From Fundidesulfovibrio soli (GTDB lineage Bacteria; Desulfobacterota; Desulfovibrionia; Desulfovibrionales; Desulfovibrionaceae), in assembly GCF_022808695.1 (NCBI RefSeq), contig NZ_JAKZKW010000001.1:186001-250000 (forward strand): a DNA stretch of 64,000 nt, written 5' to 3'. The notes beneath the pieces are model-generated. The model was given only the letters and a program-made list of their open reading frames with translations. It was not told the DNA's origin and did not search any database. Positions 24,803-33,746 of the stretch are shown piece after piece (position 1 is the first letter of the stretch; each line of letters begins with the position of its first letter). The position numbers and the translations under genes are program-made.

Positions 24803-26731
24803 ATGGGTGATCACGACGAACTGCTGAGGCAACTCGGTTCCGGCGATGTCGAGCTTGAACGCGAAGCCGCCTTCTCCGCGGGCGACCGTAAGGTGGAGGA
24901 GGCCGTCCCCTATCTGGCCAAGCTGGTGCAGAGCCAGAACCTTGGCGTACAGGAGGCGGCCGACCATGCCCTGCGCAGGATCGGGGGGCCGGTCGTGGTC
25001 CGCGCCGTGGCGCCGCTTCTGCGTTCCGACGATCCCCCTGCGCGCAACATCGCCATGGACGTCATGCGCGAGGTGGGCGGCCAGGACTTTCCAACCCTGG
25101 TGGCCCTGCTGCATGACGACGACGCCGACATGCGTATCTTCGCCTCCGATATTCTCGGCTCCACCGACAGTCTCCTGGCCGTGGACCCGCTCTGCGAGGC
25201 CCTGCTCAAGGATCCCGAGGTGAACGTCCGCTATCAGGCGGCCGTCAGCCTGGGCGAGCTTGGCAGGCCCGAGGCGGCCAAGTGCCTGAACAAGGCCATG
25301 AACGACGAGGAGTGGGTCCAGTTCGCCGTCATCGAGGCCCTGGCCAAAATCCGCGACGACACTTCCGTGAGCGCGCTCGTCGGCGCCCTCTCCAAGTCCA
25401 CCGATCTGGTGGCTTCCATGATCGTGGACGCCCTGGGCGAGATAGGCAACGTCAAGGCCGTGGCCATGCTCATCAAACGTCTTGAGGAATCCCCGGCGGC
25501 TCTGCGCAACAAGATATGCAAGGCCGTGGTGAAGATCCTGGGCGGCAAATCGCTCAACCTGCTCTCCGAGCACGACCGGGCCAAATTCCAGGAATACCTG
25601 CTGGCCGCCACCTCCGACGAGGACCAGGAGATCCAGGATGCCGCCATTCTCGGGTTGGGCTTCGTTGGTGGCGAAAAGGCCTCGGGCGTGGTCCTCGACC
25701 TCGCTGGCGCCTGGGACCCCGACCGCGACCAGGACCGCATCGCCCTGGCCGTGAACACACTCGCGGGCATCGGCCTGAGCCCCGCATTGGAGGAGGCGAT
25801 CCTCTCCGGACCGCAGGCCCAGGCCCTTGTGGCTGTCGAAGCCGCGGCGCGGATGGGCGGCGAGAGCGTCGCCGGCGTGCTGATGGGCGCCTTCTGGGAG
25901 CGCGACCGCGACGTGCAGCGCGCCATCGTCACGGCCCTGATCTCCGTGGCGGGCGCGGAAGCCGTCGACTTCTTCCTTGACGTGCTCGAACGCCACGAGG
26001 ACGGTAACGTGCTCAAGGCGGCCCTGACCTTCCTGGGTCAGAAGATGCGCGAACCCCGCGCGGCCGAGCTGCTTTTCGGCCAGCTCCACCACCCCTACGA
26101 CGATGTGAAGGAAACCGCTCTGGACGCCTGTGTAGCCCTGGGCGGACATGAGATGGAGGAGCGGTTCCGGGTCATGGCCGGATCGGACGAACCCCTGGAC
26201 AGGCTCATGGCGATCTTCGCGCTGGGGCGCATGGACCCCGAAGCCAACCTGGAGACCCTCAAGCTGGCTCTTGAAGACGAAATCCCCGATATCCGCAAGA
26301 TCGCCCTGGAGGCTGTGGCCTCGCTGTGCAGCACGGCCCTGGACGGGCTGGACCTCCTTGTGTCTCGCCTGTCCGACGAATCGCGCGAGGTCCGTCTCGC
26401 CGCGGTCGAACAGATCGGCCACTGTTTGCTCACCGAGGGGAATTCCTACCTGATCCAGGCCCTGGACGACCCGGACGACTGGGTGCGCATCCGGGCCATG
26501 GAGGCGCTTGGCATGCGCATGTCCGCCGAGGCGGTCCCCAAACTCGTCAGCCTGCTGGACAGCCCCAACAAGCTTCTTGCACTGCGCGTTGTTGAGACGC
26601 TGGGGGAGATCGGGGGCAAGACGGCCTTCCGCGAACTTCTGGAAATCCTCAATTCTGACGACCAGGAGCTTGTCGAGGCAGCGGAGGCGGCCATTTCAAG
26701 GATCCAGAACGAACACGGAGAGGATCGCTGA
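24803..26731 (+). CDS. HEAT-repeat protein of the chemotaxis operon
   Basis: A 642-residue protein made almost entirely of about 30-residue helical HEAT/PBS-lyase-like repeats (for example AVPYLAKLVQSQNLGVQEAA, AKCLNKAMNDEEWVQFAVIE, LLGLRVVETLGEIGG-type units). It has no catalytic motif, signal peptide or membrane segment, so it should be a cytoplasmic scaffold. GGGGAG precedes the ATG and its stop codon overlaps the cheR start (TGATG), so it is co-translated with the methyltransferase. Its place between cheB and cheR suggests it organises the adaptation enzymes or anchors the array. This is inference; the family has no fixed function. Confidence 0.92.
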   Translation: MGDHDELLRQLGSGDVELEREAAFSAGDRKVEEAVPYLAKLVQSQNLGVQEAADHALRRIGGPVVVRAVAPLLRSDDPPARNIAMDVMREVGGQDFPTLVALLHDDDADMRIFASDILGSTDSLLAVDPLCEALLKDPEVNVRYQAAVSLGELGRPEAAKCLNKAMNDEEWVQFAVIEALAKIRDDTSVSALVGALSKSTDLVASMIVDALGEIGNVKAVAMLIKRLEESPAALRNKICKAVVKILGGKSLNLLSEHDRAKFQEYLLAATSDEDQEIQDAAILGLGFVGGEKASGVVLDLAGAWDPDRDQDRIALAVNTLAGIGLSPALEEAILSGPQAQALVAVEAAARMGGESVAGVLMGAFWERDRDVQRAIVTALISVAGAEAVDFFLDVLERHEDGNVLKAALTFLGQKMREPRAAELLFGQLHHPYDDVKETALDACVALGGHEMEERFRVMAGSDEPLDRLMAIFALGRMDPEANLETLKLALEDEIPDIRKIALEAVASLCSTALDGLDLLVSRLSDESREVRLAAVEQIGHCLLTEGNSYLIQALDDPDDWVRIRAMEALGMRMSAEAVPKLVSLLDSPNKLLALRVVETLGEIGGKTAFRELLEILNSDDQELVEAAEAAISRIQNEHGEDR

Positions 26732-27609
26732 TGTCCTCCCTTTTCTCGAAAACGATATCCCTGCGTACGGAGCTCAAAATCTCCGACGCCGAGTTCGTGC
26801 AGCTGAGGGATTTCATCTACAAGCAGGCAGGCATCTACATCGCGGACAACCGCAAATATTTGCTGGAAAACCGCCTTGCCAACCGCCTCAAGGAACTCAA
26901 TCTCCGCAGCTTCGCCGAATACTACCATTTTCTGCAGTACGATCCGTCCAAGAAGCAGGAGCTCTCCAAACTCTTCGAAGTGGTCACCACCAACGAGACC
27001 AGCTTCTACCGCAATCCGCCCCAGCTGGCCGTGTTCCAGAACAACGTGCTGCCCGAGGTGCTGGAGAAGCAGCGCAAGCTGGGCGCCAGGAAGCTGCGCA
27101 TATGGTCCGCCGGGTGCTCCACCGGCGAAGAGCCCTACACCATCGCGATCATCCTGCACGAGGTGCTCAAGAGCGAGATCAACTCCTGGGACATCCGCAT
27201 CACCGCAAACGACCTCTCCGAGGCCGTCCTGGCGGCCGCGCGCAACGGCGTCTACAACGACTACACGCTGCGCACCACCCCCAAGGAGATCGTGGCGAAA
27301 TACTTCACCGCGGACGCGGGCAAGTTCAAGGTGAAGCCCGAGGTCAAGCGCCTGGTGCAGTTCGGGCCCATCAACCTGAGCGACAGGGTCATGCTCAAAC
27401 GGGTGGACCGCTCCCAGATAGTCTTTTGCCGCAACGTCATCATCTACTTCGACGACGAGATGAAAAAGAACGTCATCGGCTCCTTCTACGACAACCTGCA
27501 GCCCGGCGGCTTCCTGCTGATCGGCCACTCGGAGTCGCTGCACAACATCTCCCGGGCGTTCAAGCCCAAACACTTCCCGGGGGCGATTGTTTACTTGAAG
27601 GAAGGATAA
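26731..27609 (+). CDS. cheR: chemotaxis protein-glutamate O-methyltransferase
   Basis: A 292-residue CheR that methylates receptor glutamates with S-adenosylmethionine. The N-terminal all-helical domain (about 15-90) is followed by the SAM-binding domain. It carries VVTTNETSFYRNPPQLAVF, the glycine-rich IWSAGCSTGEEPYTIAIIL, and DLSEAVLAAARNGVYNDY. The C-terminal part contains VFCRNVIIYFDDE and GGFLLIGHSESL. Its ATG overlaps the stop of the HEAT gene by one base. No C-terminal pentapeptide-binding extension or TPR is seen. Confidence 0.97.
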   Translation: MSSLFSKTISLRTELKISDAEFVQLRDFIYKQAGIYIADNRKYLLENRLANRLKELNLRSFAEYYHFLQYDPSKKQELSKLFEVVTTNETSFYRNPPQLAVFQNNVLPEVLEKQRKLGARKLRIWSAGCSTGEEPYTIAIILHEVLKSEINSWDIRITANDLSEAVLAAARNGVYNDYTLRTTPKEIVAKYFTADAGKFKVKPEVKRLVQFGPINLSDRVMLKRVDRSQIVFCRNVIIYFDDEMKKNVIGSFYDNLQPGGFLLIGHSESLHNISRAFKPKHFPGAIVYLKEG

Positions 27610-27682
27610 AAATTTCAGGTTGTTGGCCGAATGTGAAAACGCGGGGGCGGCTCTTGCCGGACCGCGCCAGAGGATGGGGAAC

Positions 27683-28453
27683 GTGAGCGCTTTCGTTGTG
27701 GCGATCGCCAACCAGAAGGGCGGTGTGGGCAAGACCACGACGGCGCTTTCGCTCGCTGCGGCGCTCGTGCGGCTGGGTAAGCGGGTCCTGCTCATGGATC
27801 TCGACCCGCACGGCTGCGCCTCGGTGCATTTGGGGTACTATCCCGAGAATGTCCCGTTCTCGGCCTATGACCTGCTCCTGGCGGAAACTTTCGACCAGGG
27901 GCTCTGGGACCGCAGCCTGCTGCGAGGCACGGAAGGCGGCATGGACGTCATCGCCAGCAACGTGAAGCTCACGGAGCTGGATCTGGACCTCCGGGGCCGC
28001 GACAACAAGGGCGTACTGCTCAAGAACCTGCTCGGCGAGGCCTCGGAGGACTACGACTACGTGATCCTCGACTGCCCGCCCAATATGGGAGTGCTTCTGG
28101 TGAATGCCATGGTGGCGTCGAACCTGCTGATCATCCCCATCCAGACAGACTTCCTGGCTCTGCATGGGTTGCGGCTGATCTTCGACTCCATCCGGCTGCT
28201 CAACAAGGTCCTGCCCAAGCCGGTGGCCTGGCGGGCCCTGGCCACCATGTACGACCGCCGCGCGGGCGCCTGCAGGCGTGTGATGCTGCTGTTGCGAAAC
28301 AAGCTCGGCGACAAACTGTTCGGCACAGTCGTCGATCTGGACACCAAGTTCCGCGAGGCCAGCGCCTCCGGCAAGGTCATCTTCGACATTGCCCCGGATT
28401 CGCGCGGAGCGCGTGAATACATGGCCCTGGCAAAGGAAATTCTGTCGTTATGA
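27683..28453 (+). CDS. ParA/MinD-like ATPase of the chemotaxis operon
   Basis: A 256-residue ATPase with the deviant Walker A motif KGGVGKTTT right after the first strand (VVAIANQ), a Walker A' region LLMDLDPHGCASVH, and Walker B VILDCPPNMG. It matches the ParA group that positions cytoplasmic cargo on the nucleoid. In other bacteria, ParA relatives in chemotaxis operons (PpfA, ParC) place chemoreceptor clusters; by location this one likely does the same for the Che array. No ParB gene is present, so CheW, CheA or the HEAT protein may serve as the partner. GTG 27683 was chosen because GGGGA precedes it; the in-frame ATG at 27674 is possible. Confidence 0.93.
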   Translation: MSAFVVAIANQKGGVGKTTTALSLAAALVRLGKRVLLMDLDPHGCASVHLGYYPENVPFSAYDLLLAETFDQGLWDRSLLRGTEGGMDVIASNVKLTELDLDLRGRDNKGVLLKNLLGEASEDYDYVILDCPPNMGVLLVNAMVASNLLIIPIQTDFLALHGLRLIFDSIRLLNKVLPKPVAWRALATMYDRRAGACRRVMLLLRNKLGDKLFGTVVDLDTKFREASASGKVIFDIAPDSRGAREYMALAKEILSL

Positions 28454-29163
28454 AGACCCTTGAGAACTATTTCGCCCAGGACGTGACCCTGCCCGAAGCA
28501 CCGGGGGGCATGCCTGGCCTGACCAATTCCGAGAAGGCCTTCCTGGAGAAATACGTCGGCGCCGGGTGGGAAGGCTCCGAGGCCGCCGGGCAACTCGCCA
28601 GGCCGCTTGAGCCCGAACGCGTGATGATGCCCGCCGGGCAGGCCCCGACACAGAGTGCCGGGAAGGCCGCTCAGCAGGAACAGCCCGACGCCCAGCCCGG
28701 GCAGGATCTGGAGGCCGGGCTCATGGCCGAGCCTGAGCTGCGGCTTGTGAGCTTCCATGTGGCCGGCCAGCTTTTCGCGGTGCCCATCATGCTCGTGCAG
28801 GAGGTGCTCAGGGCCGTTCCCGCCACCAAGCTGCCCGCCGCGCCGGCCTTCCTTGCCGGGGTGACCAACCTGCGCGGCAGGGTGACCCCCCTGGTGGACC
28901 TGAGCGTGCTCCTTGACATCGAGCGCAAGGATCAGCAGCCGGACAACTTCCTTATCGTCTGCCGGATCGGCGATATGCAGATCGGAATGCTGGTGCGGGC
29001 GATCGACACGATGTACAAAGCCCCGCGAGAGGACATCGAATGGGGCATCGAGGCGAAGGTCGGTGTGAACGCCGACCTGATGGCCGGGCTGCTCAAGGCC
29101 CAGGATAGGCTGATCAAGATTCTCTCAGTCAACCGGCTTTTCCAGAAAGTGCTCAAGAGTTAG
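28450..29163 (+). CDS. cheW: chemotaxis coupling protein CheW with N-terminal extension
   Basis: A 237-residue CheW. The CheW fold occupies about residues 98-232 (RLVSFHVAGQLFAVPIMLVQ, LAGVTNLRGRVTPLVDLSVL). The first about 95 residues are a low-complexity, proline- and glutamine-rich extension with EAPGGMPGLTNSEKAFLEKY near the start. The usual length is about 150-170 residues, so the extension is notable. It may be a tether that binds the ParA-like protein encoded just upstream (4-bp overlap). It links receptors to the CheA encoded two genes later. Confidence 0.95.
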   Translation: MKTLENYFAQDVTLPEAPGGMPGLTNSEKAFLEKYVGAGWEGSEAAGQLARPLEPERVMMPAGQAPTQSAGKAAQQEQPDAQPGQDLEAGLMAEPELRLVSFHVAGQLFAVPIMLVQEVLRAVPATKLPAAPAFLAGVTNLRGRVTPLVDLSVLLDIERKDQQPDNFLIVCRIGDMQIGMLVRAIDTMYKAPREDIEWGIEAKVGVNADLMAGLLKAQDRLIKILSVNRLFQKVLKS

Positions 29164-29172
29164 GAGCCGAAC

Positions 29173-29541
29173 ATGTCCAAAACGATACTCATCGTTGATG
29201 ATTCCAAGACAGTTCGCAACCTGGTCGCCTTCATTATGAAGAAGGAGGGGTTCAAGGTTGTCACTGCGGAAGACGGTCTGGACGGGCTGGAAAAACTCTA
29301 TTCCTCCGGTGAGATAAACCTGATAATTTCAGACATCAACATGCCGCGGATGGATGGCTTCACCTTCATCAAGAGCGTCCGCGAGCAGGACGCCTACAGG
29401 GACATACCCATCGTGGTGCTCTCGACCGAAGGCCAGGAGAAGGACATCCAGGCCGGGCTGTCCATCGGGGCCAACATGTACATGGTGAAACCGGCCCAGC
29501 CTGAGAAAATGGTCAAGAACATCAAGATGCTTCTTGGATAG
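29173..29541 (+). CDS. cheY: chemotaxis response regulator CheY
   Basis: A 122-residue single-domain receiver. The acidic pair D9 and D10, the phospho-acceptor D54 (ISDINMPRMDG), the switch serine/threonine in VVLSTEG and the conserved lysine in MVKPAQP are all present. AGGAG precedes the ATG. It lies between cheW and cheA and is the direct output of the CheA kinase, acting on the flagellar motor or on another target. Confidence 0.97.
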   Translation: MSKTILIVDDSKTVRNLVAFIMKKEGFKVVTAEDGLDGLEKLYSSGEINLIISDINMPRMDGFTFIKSVREQDAYRDIPIVVLSTEGQEKDIQAGLSIGANMYMVKPAQPEKMVKNIKMLLG

Positions 29542-29571
29542 TTACCGGAAATACGCCTTACAGGGGTCAGC

Positions 29572-32520
29572 ATGAGTCAGGATTTCATGGATCCGGAACT
29601 ATTCGCGGATTTTATCGTCGAAGCCAAAGAACACCTGGAAACCATCGAGCCCAACCTTTTGGAGCTTGAGAAGAATCCGGACAACCTCGGCCTGCTCAAC
29701 GAGATCTTCCGCCCGATGCATTCGCTCAAGGGCGCGTCGGGTTTTCTGGGCCTGAACCACATCAATGGTCTGGCCCACCGCGCCGAAAACATCCTCGACG
29801 AACTGCGCAAGGGCAAGATCGCCGTCACGTCGGGCATCATGGACGTGATCCTCGCGGCCACCGACGCACTGCGCACCATGATCGACAACCTGGAGACCGT
29901 CGGCTACGAGGGCGAGGTGGAGACGGCGCATATCATCGCGCGCATCGAATCCATTCTGGCCGGTGAAGCCCAACCCGATTCCCCGGCTGCATCCGTAGAC
30001 GACGCACAGGAAGCTCCTCCGGAGGAGGATGCCGCCGTGGAAGAGGACGCTCCCGAGAATACGTCCGCCCAGGATGACAGCGAAGCAGGGGGCCAGGGCC
30101 GGGGCTTCATCATGCCCGAACTGGTGGAGACGGGCCCTCCGTACAGCCTGCAGGCCATCGGCGAAGGCCACCTCAACGATTTCCTGGAAGAAGCCCAGGA
30201 GATCATCGCCAGCCTCAACGACTCGCTGCTCGAACTCGAGAAGGACCCCACCGCCGGGGGCGAGCTCGTCAACGACATCTTCCGTTTTTTCCACAACCTC
30301 AAGGGCAACTCAGGCATCATCGGCCACAAAGAGCTCAACGCTCTGACCCATGAGGCCGAAACCCTGCTGAACAAGGTGCGCAAGGGCGAGATGGTCCCCA
30401 CCAGGGGAATGATCGACCTGCTGCTTGGCTCCGTGGATATGATGGAGTCCCTGGTGACCCGCATCGACGCCAAGCACAACCAGGCCGTCCCCGTGGACAT
30501 CGCCTTCCTGGTGGAGAAGCTCCAGGAGGCCGTGGCCACCGGCGACGTGAACCTGGGTTCCTCCCCCGCGCCAGCTCCGTCCGCCGAGACTGCGCCGGAA
30601 GCCCCCGAGCCACAGGCCGCAGCAGTGGAGCCCGCCGCTCCCTCGGGCGGCGAGGGCGGTCCGGCTTCAGGCTTGGACGAAGAGGATAACGAGATTTTCA
30701 ACGAAACCGTCACCCAGCAGTTGGCCAACATCCATATGGCCCTGGACGAACTGGCCAAGGACGGCACCAACAAGGAATACATCGACGGGCTGTACCGCTC
30801 TTTGGATACGCTCCGCAATTCCACCAGCTACATGGGCTTCGGCGACATAAAGGTCTATGCCGAACGCACGGCGGGCATGGTGGACCAAGCCCGCAAGGCC
30901 GGGCTGGACTTCGAGATGATGGTGGACATCCTCCGCCAGGAATGCTCGATTCTTGAAGACATGCTCAAGAAGATCATCAGTACGCTCTCTATAGCTCCTC
31001 CCTCCGCTGAGCCCGAAGCCGCGCCGGTTGCCGAGTCCGCGCCGAAGGCCAAGGCGGAAGAGCCGAAGCCTGAGGCCAAACCGGCCGCCCAGGAACCCCC
31101 GAAAGAGGCCCCCAAACCGGCCCCCGAGGCTGCGGCTCCACCAAAGCCGGCGGCCAAGAAGGCTCCCGAACCCGCCGCGAAGAAAGCCGAGGAACCCGCC
31201 CCCGCGCCCAAGCCAGCCGCCAAGAAGGCTGCCGAGCCCGCGCCCCAGGCGGCGCCCGCTCCCGCAGCACAAGCCCAGGCTCAGGCGCAGGGCGGCGCCA
31301 AGGTGTCCTCGACCATCCGCGTGGATCACGAGAAGCTCGACCACCTCATGAACCTCATCGGCGAGCTCATCATCAACCGCAACCGCTACGCCCTGCTGGC
31401 CCGCTCCCTGGAGGAGGGCAAGCTGGACGTCCAGGCCATCGCCCAGCAGCTCACCGAGACCACCTACGCCATGGCGCGCCTCTCCGACGACCTCCAGGAC
31501 ACCATCATGAAGGTCCGCATGGTGCCCGTATCCTCCGTGTTCGCCCGCTTCCCGCGCCTGGTGCGCGACCTTTCCCGCAAGTCGGGCAAGGAAGTGGAGC
31601 TGATCATGGAAGGCGAGGAGACAGAACTGGACAAGTCCGTGGTGGAAGTCATCGGCGACCCGCTGGTGCACCTGATCCGAAACAGCGTGGACCACGGGCT
31701 CGAAACCGAAGAGACGCGCCGAGCGGCCGGCAAGTCCGCCGCGGGCAAGGTCTGGCTGCGCGCATACCACCGGGGCAACTCCGTGGCCATCGAGGTGGAG
31801 GACGACGGCAAGGGCATCGACCCGGCCAAGATGCGCGAAGTGGCGGTGCGCAAGAACCTCATCTCCCCCGACGAGGCCAAGAACCTGGACGACCGCGACG
31901 CCCTGGAGCTCATCTTCATGCCCGGCTTCTCCTCCGCAGAGACCATCACGGACATCTCCGGGCGCGGGGTGGGCATGGACGTGGTGCGCACCAACATCAA
32001 GAACCTCAAGGGTGCGGTGAGCGTCACCAGCGAGATCGGCAAGGGCACCAAGTTCACCATGACCCTGCCGCTGACCCTGGCCATCATCGACGCCCTGATG
32101 GTCATGGTGGGCAACCAGACGTACGCCATCCCCCTGGACGCCGTCTCCGAGACCACCAAGATCGAGGTCCGGCGCATGACCGAGGTCAACAAGCGCAAGG
32201 CCGTGACCCTACGCGGGGAAGTGCTGGGCATCATCGAGCTGCGCGAGGTGCTGGAGATTCCCCCAGCCGAGGAGGACGAAAAGGAGATCGTCTCCATGGT
32301 CATCCTCCAGGACAACGACCGCAGGCTCGGCGTCATCGTGGACAGGCTGCTGGAACGCCAGGAGGTGGTCATCAAACCCCTGGGGGCCTACCTTTCCGAT
32401 TTCGACATGCGCGGCCTCTCCGGCGCGACCATCATGGGCGACGGCTCCGTGGTGCTCATTCTGGACCCGCACGAAATCTATCTGATGGCCACCTCGCAGC
32501 GCGGGGCTTCCTCCATCTGA
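29572..32520 (+). CDS. cheA: chemotaxis histidine kinase CheA with multiple Hpt domains
   Basis: A 982-residue CheA, much longer than the usual 650-700. Two canonical Hpt domains are present, with phospho-acceptor H50 (MHSLKGASGFLGL) and H241 (FHNLKGNSGIIG). A third Hpt-like region (about 370-470) aligns with them but has D412 where the histidine should be (SLDTLRNSTSYMGF). A long alanine/proline/lysine-rich linker (about 475-575) follows. Then come the dimerisation domain (VDHEKLDHLMNLIGELIINR), the ATPase lobes (HLIRNSVDHGLE, EVEDDGKGIDP, GRGVGMDVV) and a C-terminal CheW-like domain. It phosphorylates the CheY and CheB encoded in the operon. No receptor gene is nearby. Confidence 0.97.
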   Translation: MSQDFMDPELFADFIVEAKEHLETIEPNLLELEKNPDNLGLLNEIFRPMHSLKGASGFLGLNHINGLAHRAENILDELRKGKIAVTSGIMDVILAATDALRTMIDNLETVGYEGEVETAHIIARIESILAGEAQPDSPAASVDDAQEAPPEEDAAVEEDAPENTSAQDDSEAGGQGRGFIMPELVETGPPYSLQAIGEGHLNDFLEEAQEIIASLNDSLLELEKDPTAGGELVNDIFRFFHNLKGNSGIIGHKELNALTHEAETLLNKVRKGEMVPTRGMIDLLLGSVDMMESLVTRIDAKHNQAVPVDIAFLVEKLQEAVATGDVNLGSSPAPAPSAETAPEAPEPQAAAVEPAAPSGGEGGPASGLDEEDNEIFNETVTQQLANIHMALDELAKDGTNKEYIDGLYRSLDTLRNSTSYMGFGDIKVYAERTAGMVDQARKAGLDFEMMVDILRQECSILEDMLKKIISTLSIAPPSAEPEAAPVAESAPKAKAEEPKPEAKPAAQEPPKEAPKPAPEAAAPPKPAAKKAPEPAAKKAEEPAPAPKPAAKKAAEPAPQAAPAPAAQAQAQAQGGAKVSSTIRVDHEKLDHLMNLIGELIINRNRYALLARSLEEGKLDVQAIAQQLTETTYAMARLSDDLQDTIMKVRMVPVSSVFARFPRLVRDLSRKSGKEVELIMEGEETELDKSVVEVIGDPLVHLIRNSVDHGLETEETRRAAGKSAAGKVWLRAYHRGNSVAIEVEDDGKGIDPAKMREVAVRKNLISPDEAKNLDDRDALELIFMPGFSSAETITDISGRGVGMDVVRTNIKNLKGAVSVTSEIGKGTKFTMTLPLTLAIIDALMVMVGNQTYAIPLDAVSETTKIEVRRMTEVNKRKAVTLRGEVLGIIELREVLEIPPAEEDEKEIVSMVILQDNDRRLGVIVDRLLERQEVVIKPLGAYLSDFDMRGLSGATIMGDGSVVLILDPHEIYLMATSQRGASSI

Positions 32521-32543
32521 AACGGAACAGGCGACAAATAAAG

Positions 32544-32578
32544 AAGGCGGCGCTCCCGGTTGGGGGCGCCGCCTTTTT
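32544..32578 (+). terminator. bidirectional terminator after cheA
   Basis: The stem GGCGGCGCTCCC / GGGGGCGCCGCC has a short loop and is followed by TTTTTCG on the plus strand. On the minus strand the hairpin is followed by TTCTTTATTTG, so it can also end the convergent membrane protein gene. Confidence 0.93.
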
Positions 32579-32600
32579 CGTTTCAATGCGACGGGACGGA

Positions 32601-33527
32601 TCAGCCCAGGAAGAACCGCAGGTTGACCAGGGCCTGTGCGCTTATCGCCAACCAGGAGAGGGCGAACGCCGCCACCAGGTGCACCTTCAGGCGCAGGGCG
32701 TTCTGGTTGCGCAGCACCAGCCCCCAGAGGATGGCGGCCATGGCCAGGGCGCACAGGAACACGGCCTCGCCCCAGAAGAAGACGGGGCGCACGGGCAGGT
32801 CCCTCACGGAGGGCCACAGCCGCACTGCCGCTGCGGCGGCGCAGGCCACTGCTCCGGCCACGCCGGCCAGGGACCAGCGGCTGCCCATCTTCAGCCCGTA
32901 ATTGTAGTAGTCGCGACCGAAATCGTCCTTGTCGCGGCGGTGGATCAGATAGAGGGTGGCCGAGGACCCTGCCATCACCAGCGACATGCACAAAGCGGCG
33001 GGCAGCAGCAGCCAGGCCGTGGAATCCAGAGGCGGAAGAAAGAGGAAGGGGTCCTCTGAGGGCTGTAGTGGGCTCAGCACGTAGTGCCGGAAAAAGGTCA
33101 CGAACAGGTAGCCCAAGGCCCAGGCGGAGAGTGTCGCCGCCACGCCGATGGCCGAGTGCAGTGGCCTGTTATCCTTGAGGTTCTGCCACACGGCCCGGTA
33201 GACCACGGCCAGCCCGGCGCAGACCGCAAGCCCGGCGCACAGGGGAAGCAGGGGCAGGGGCCAGCCCAGCCAGAACGCGGCGGAGGCGGGGGCCAGAGAT
33301 TGCAGGGCCAGCGCGCCGCCGCCCAGACCCAGAACGGCGATCAGGCCGCAGATCAGGCAGCAGGTGGAAGTCTGCTGTCCGTACTTGTCGCGGAAGACCT
33401 TGACCCGCTTGGGCGGATTGAACAGCAGCGCGGCGCTGGTCAGCGGGAGTGCGGCGGCCGCCAGCGCGAAGCAGAGGGGAACGCATACGAGGGCCGTCAG
33501 GGCTGCGAAAAGGGTAAGCTCACTCAC
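32601..33527 (-). CDS. hypothetical polytopic membrane protein
   Basis: A 308-residue protein with about eight hydrophobic segments (for example residues 5-35, 57-80, 87-110, 130-148, 170-190). It has a cysteine pair CCLIC in the second helix and a soluble loop with a DYYNYGLKMG sequence. No family recognised; similar genes occur in sulfate-reducing bacteria as far as I recall. It faces cheA across a shared terminator and is divergent from the lipoprotein gene. Function unknown. Confidence 0.78.
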   Translation of the reverse strand: MSELTLFAALTALVCVPLCFALAAAALPLTSAALLFNPPKRVKVFRDKYGQQTSTCCLICGLIAVLGLGGGALALQSLAPASAAFWLGWPLPLLPLCAGLAVCAGLAVVYRAVWQNLKDNRPLHSAIGVAATLSAWALGYLFVTFFRHYVLSPLQPSEDPFLFLPPLDSTAWLLLPAALCMSLVMAGSSATLYLIHRRDKDDFGRDYYNYGLKMGSRWSLAGVAGAVACAAAAAVRLWPSVRDLPVRPVFFWGEAVFLCALAMAAILWGLVLRNQNALRLKVHLVAAFALSWLAISAQALVNLRFFLG

Positions 33528-33746
33528 GCGGGATCAAACTCCTTAGGCTGATGGCGAACCGATGTGCGGCGTCTTTCTGCCTCAAAAAACGCTTCCACGC
33601 AATCCGCATATGGACAACGCGGAGCCGGTACGAGGCGTATCAGAAAAAAATTGAGGAAACCGCCGGAAAGACAGGCTGATTGTCCTGCGGCGCTTGCCTT
33701 TACAGGGCCGCTTCGGTTATCGACGCTGAAACATCGGAGGATCGGA

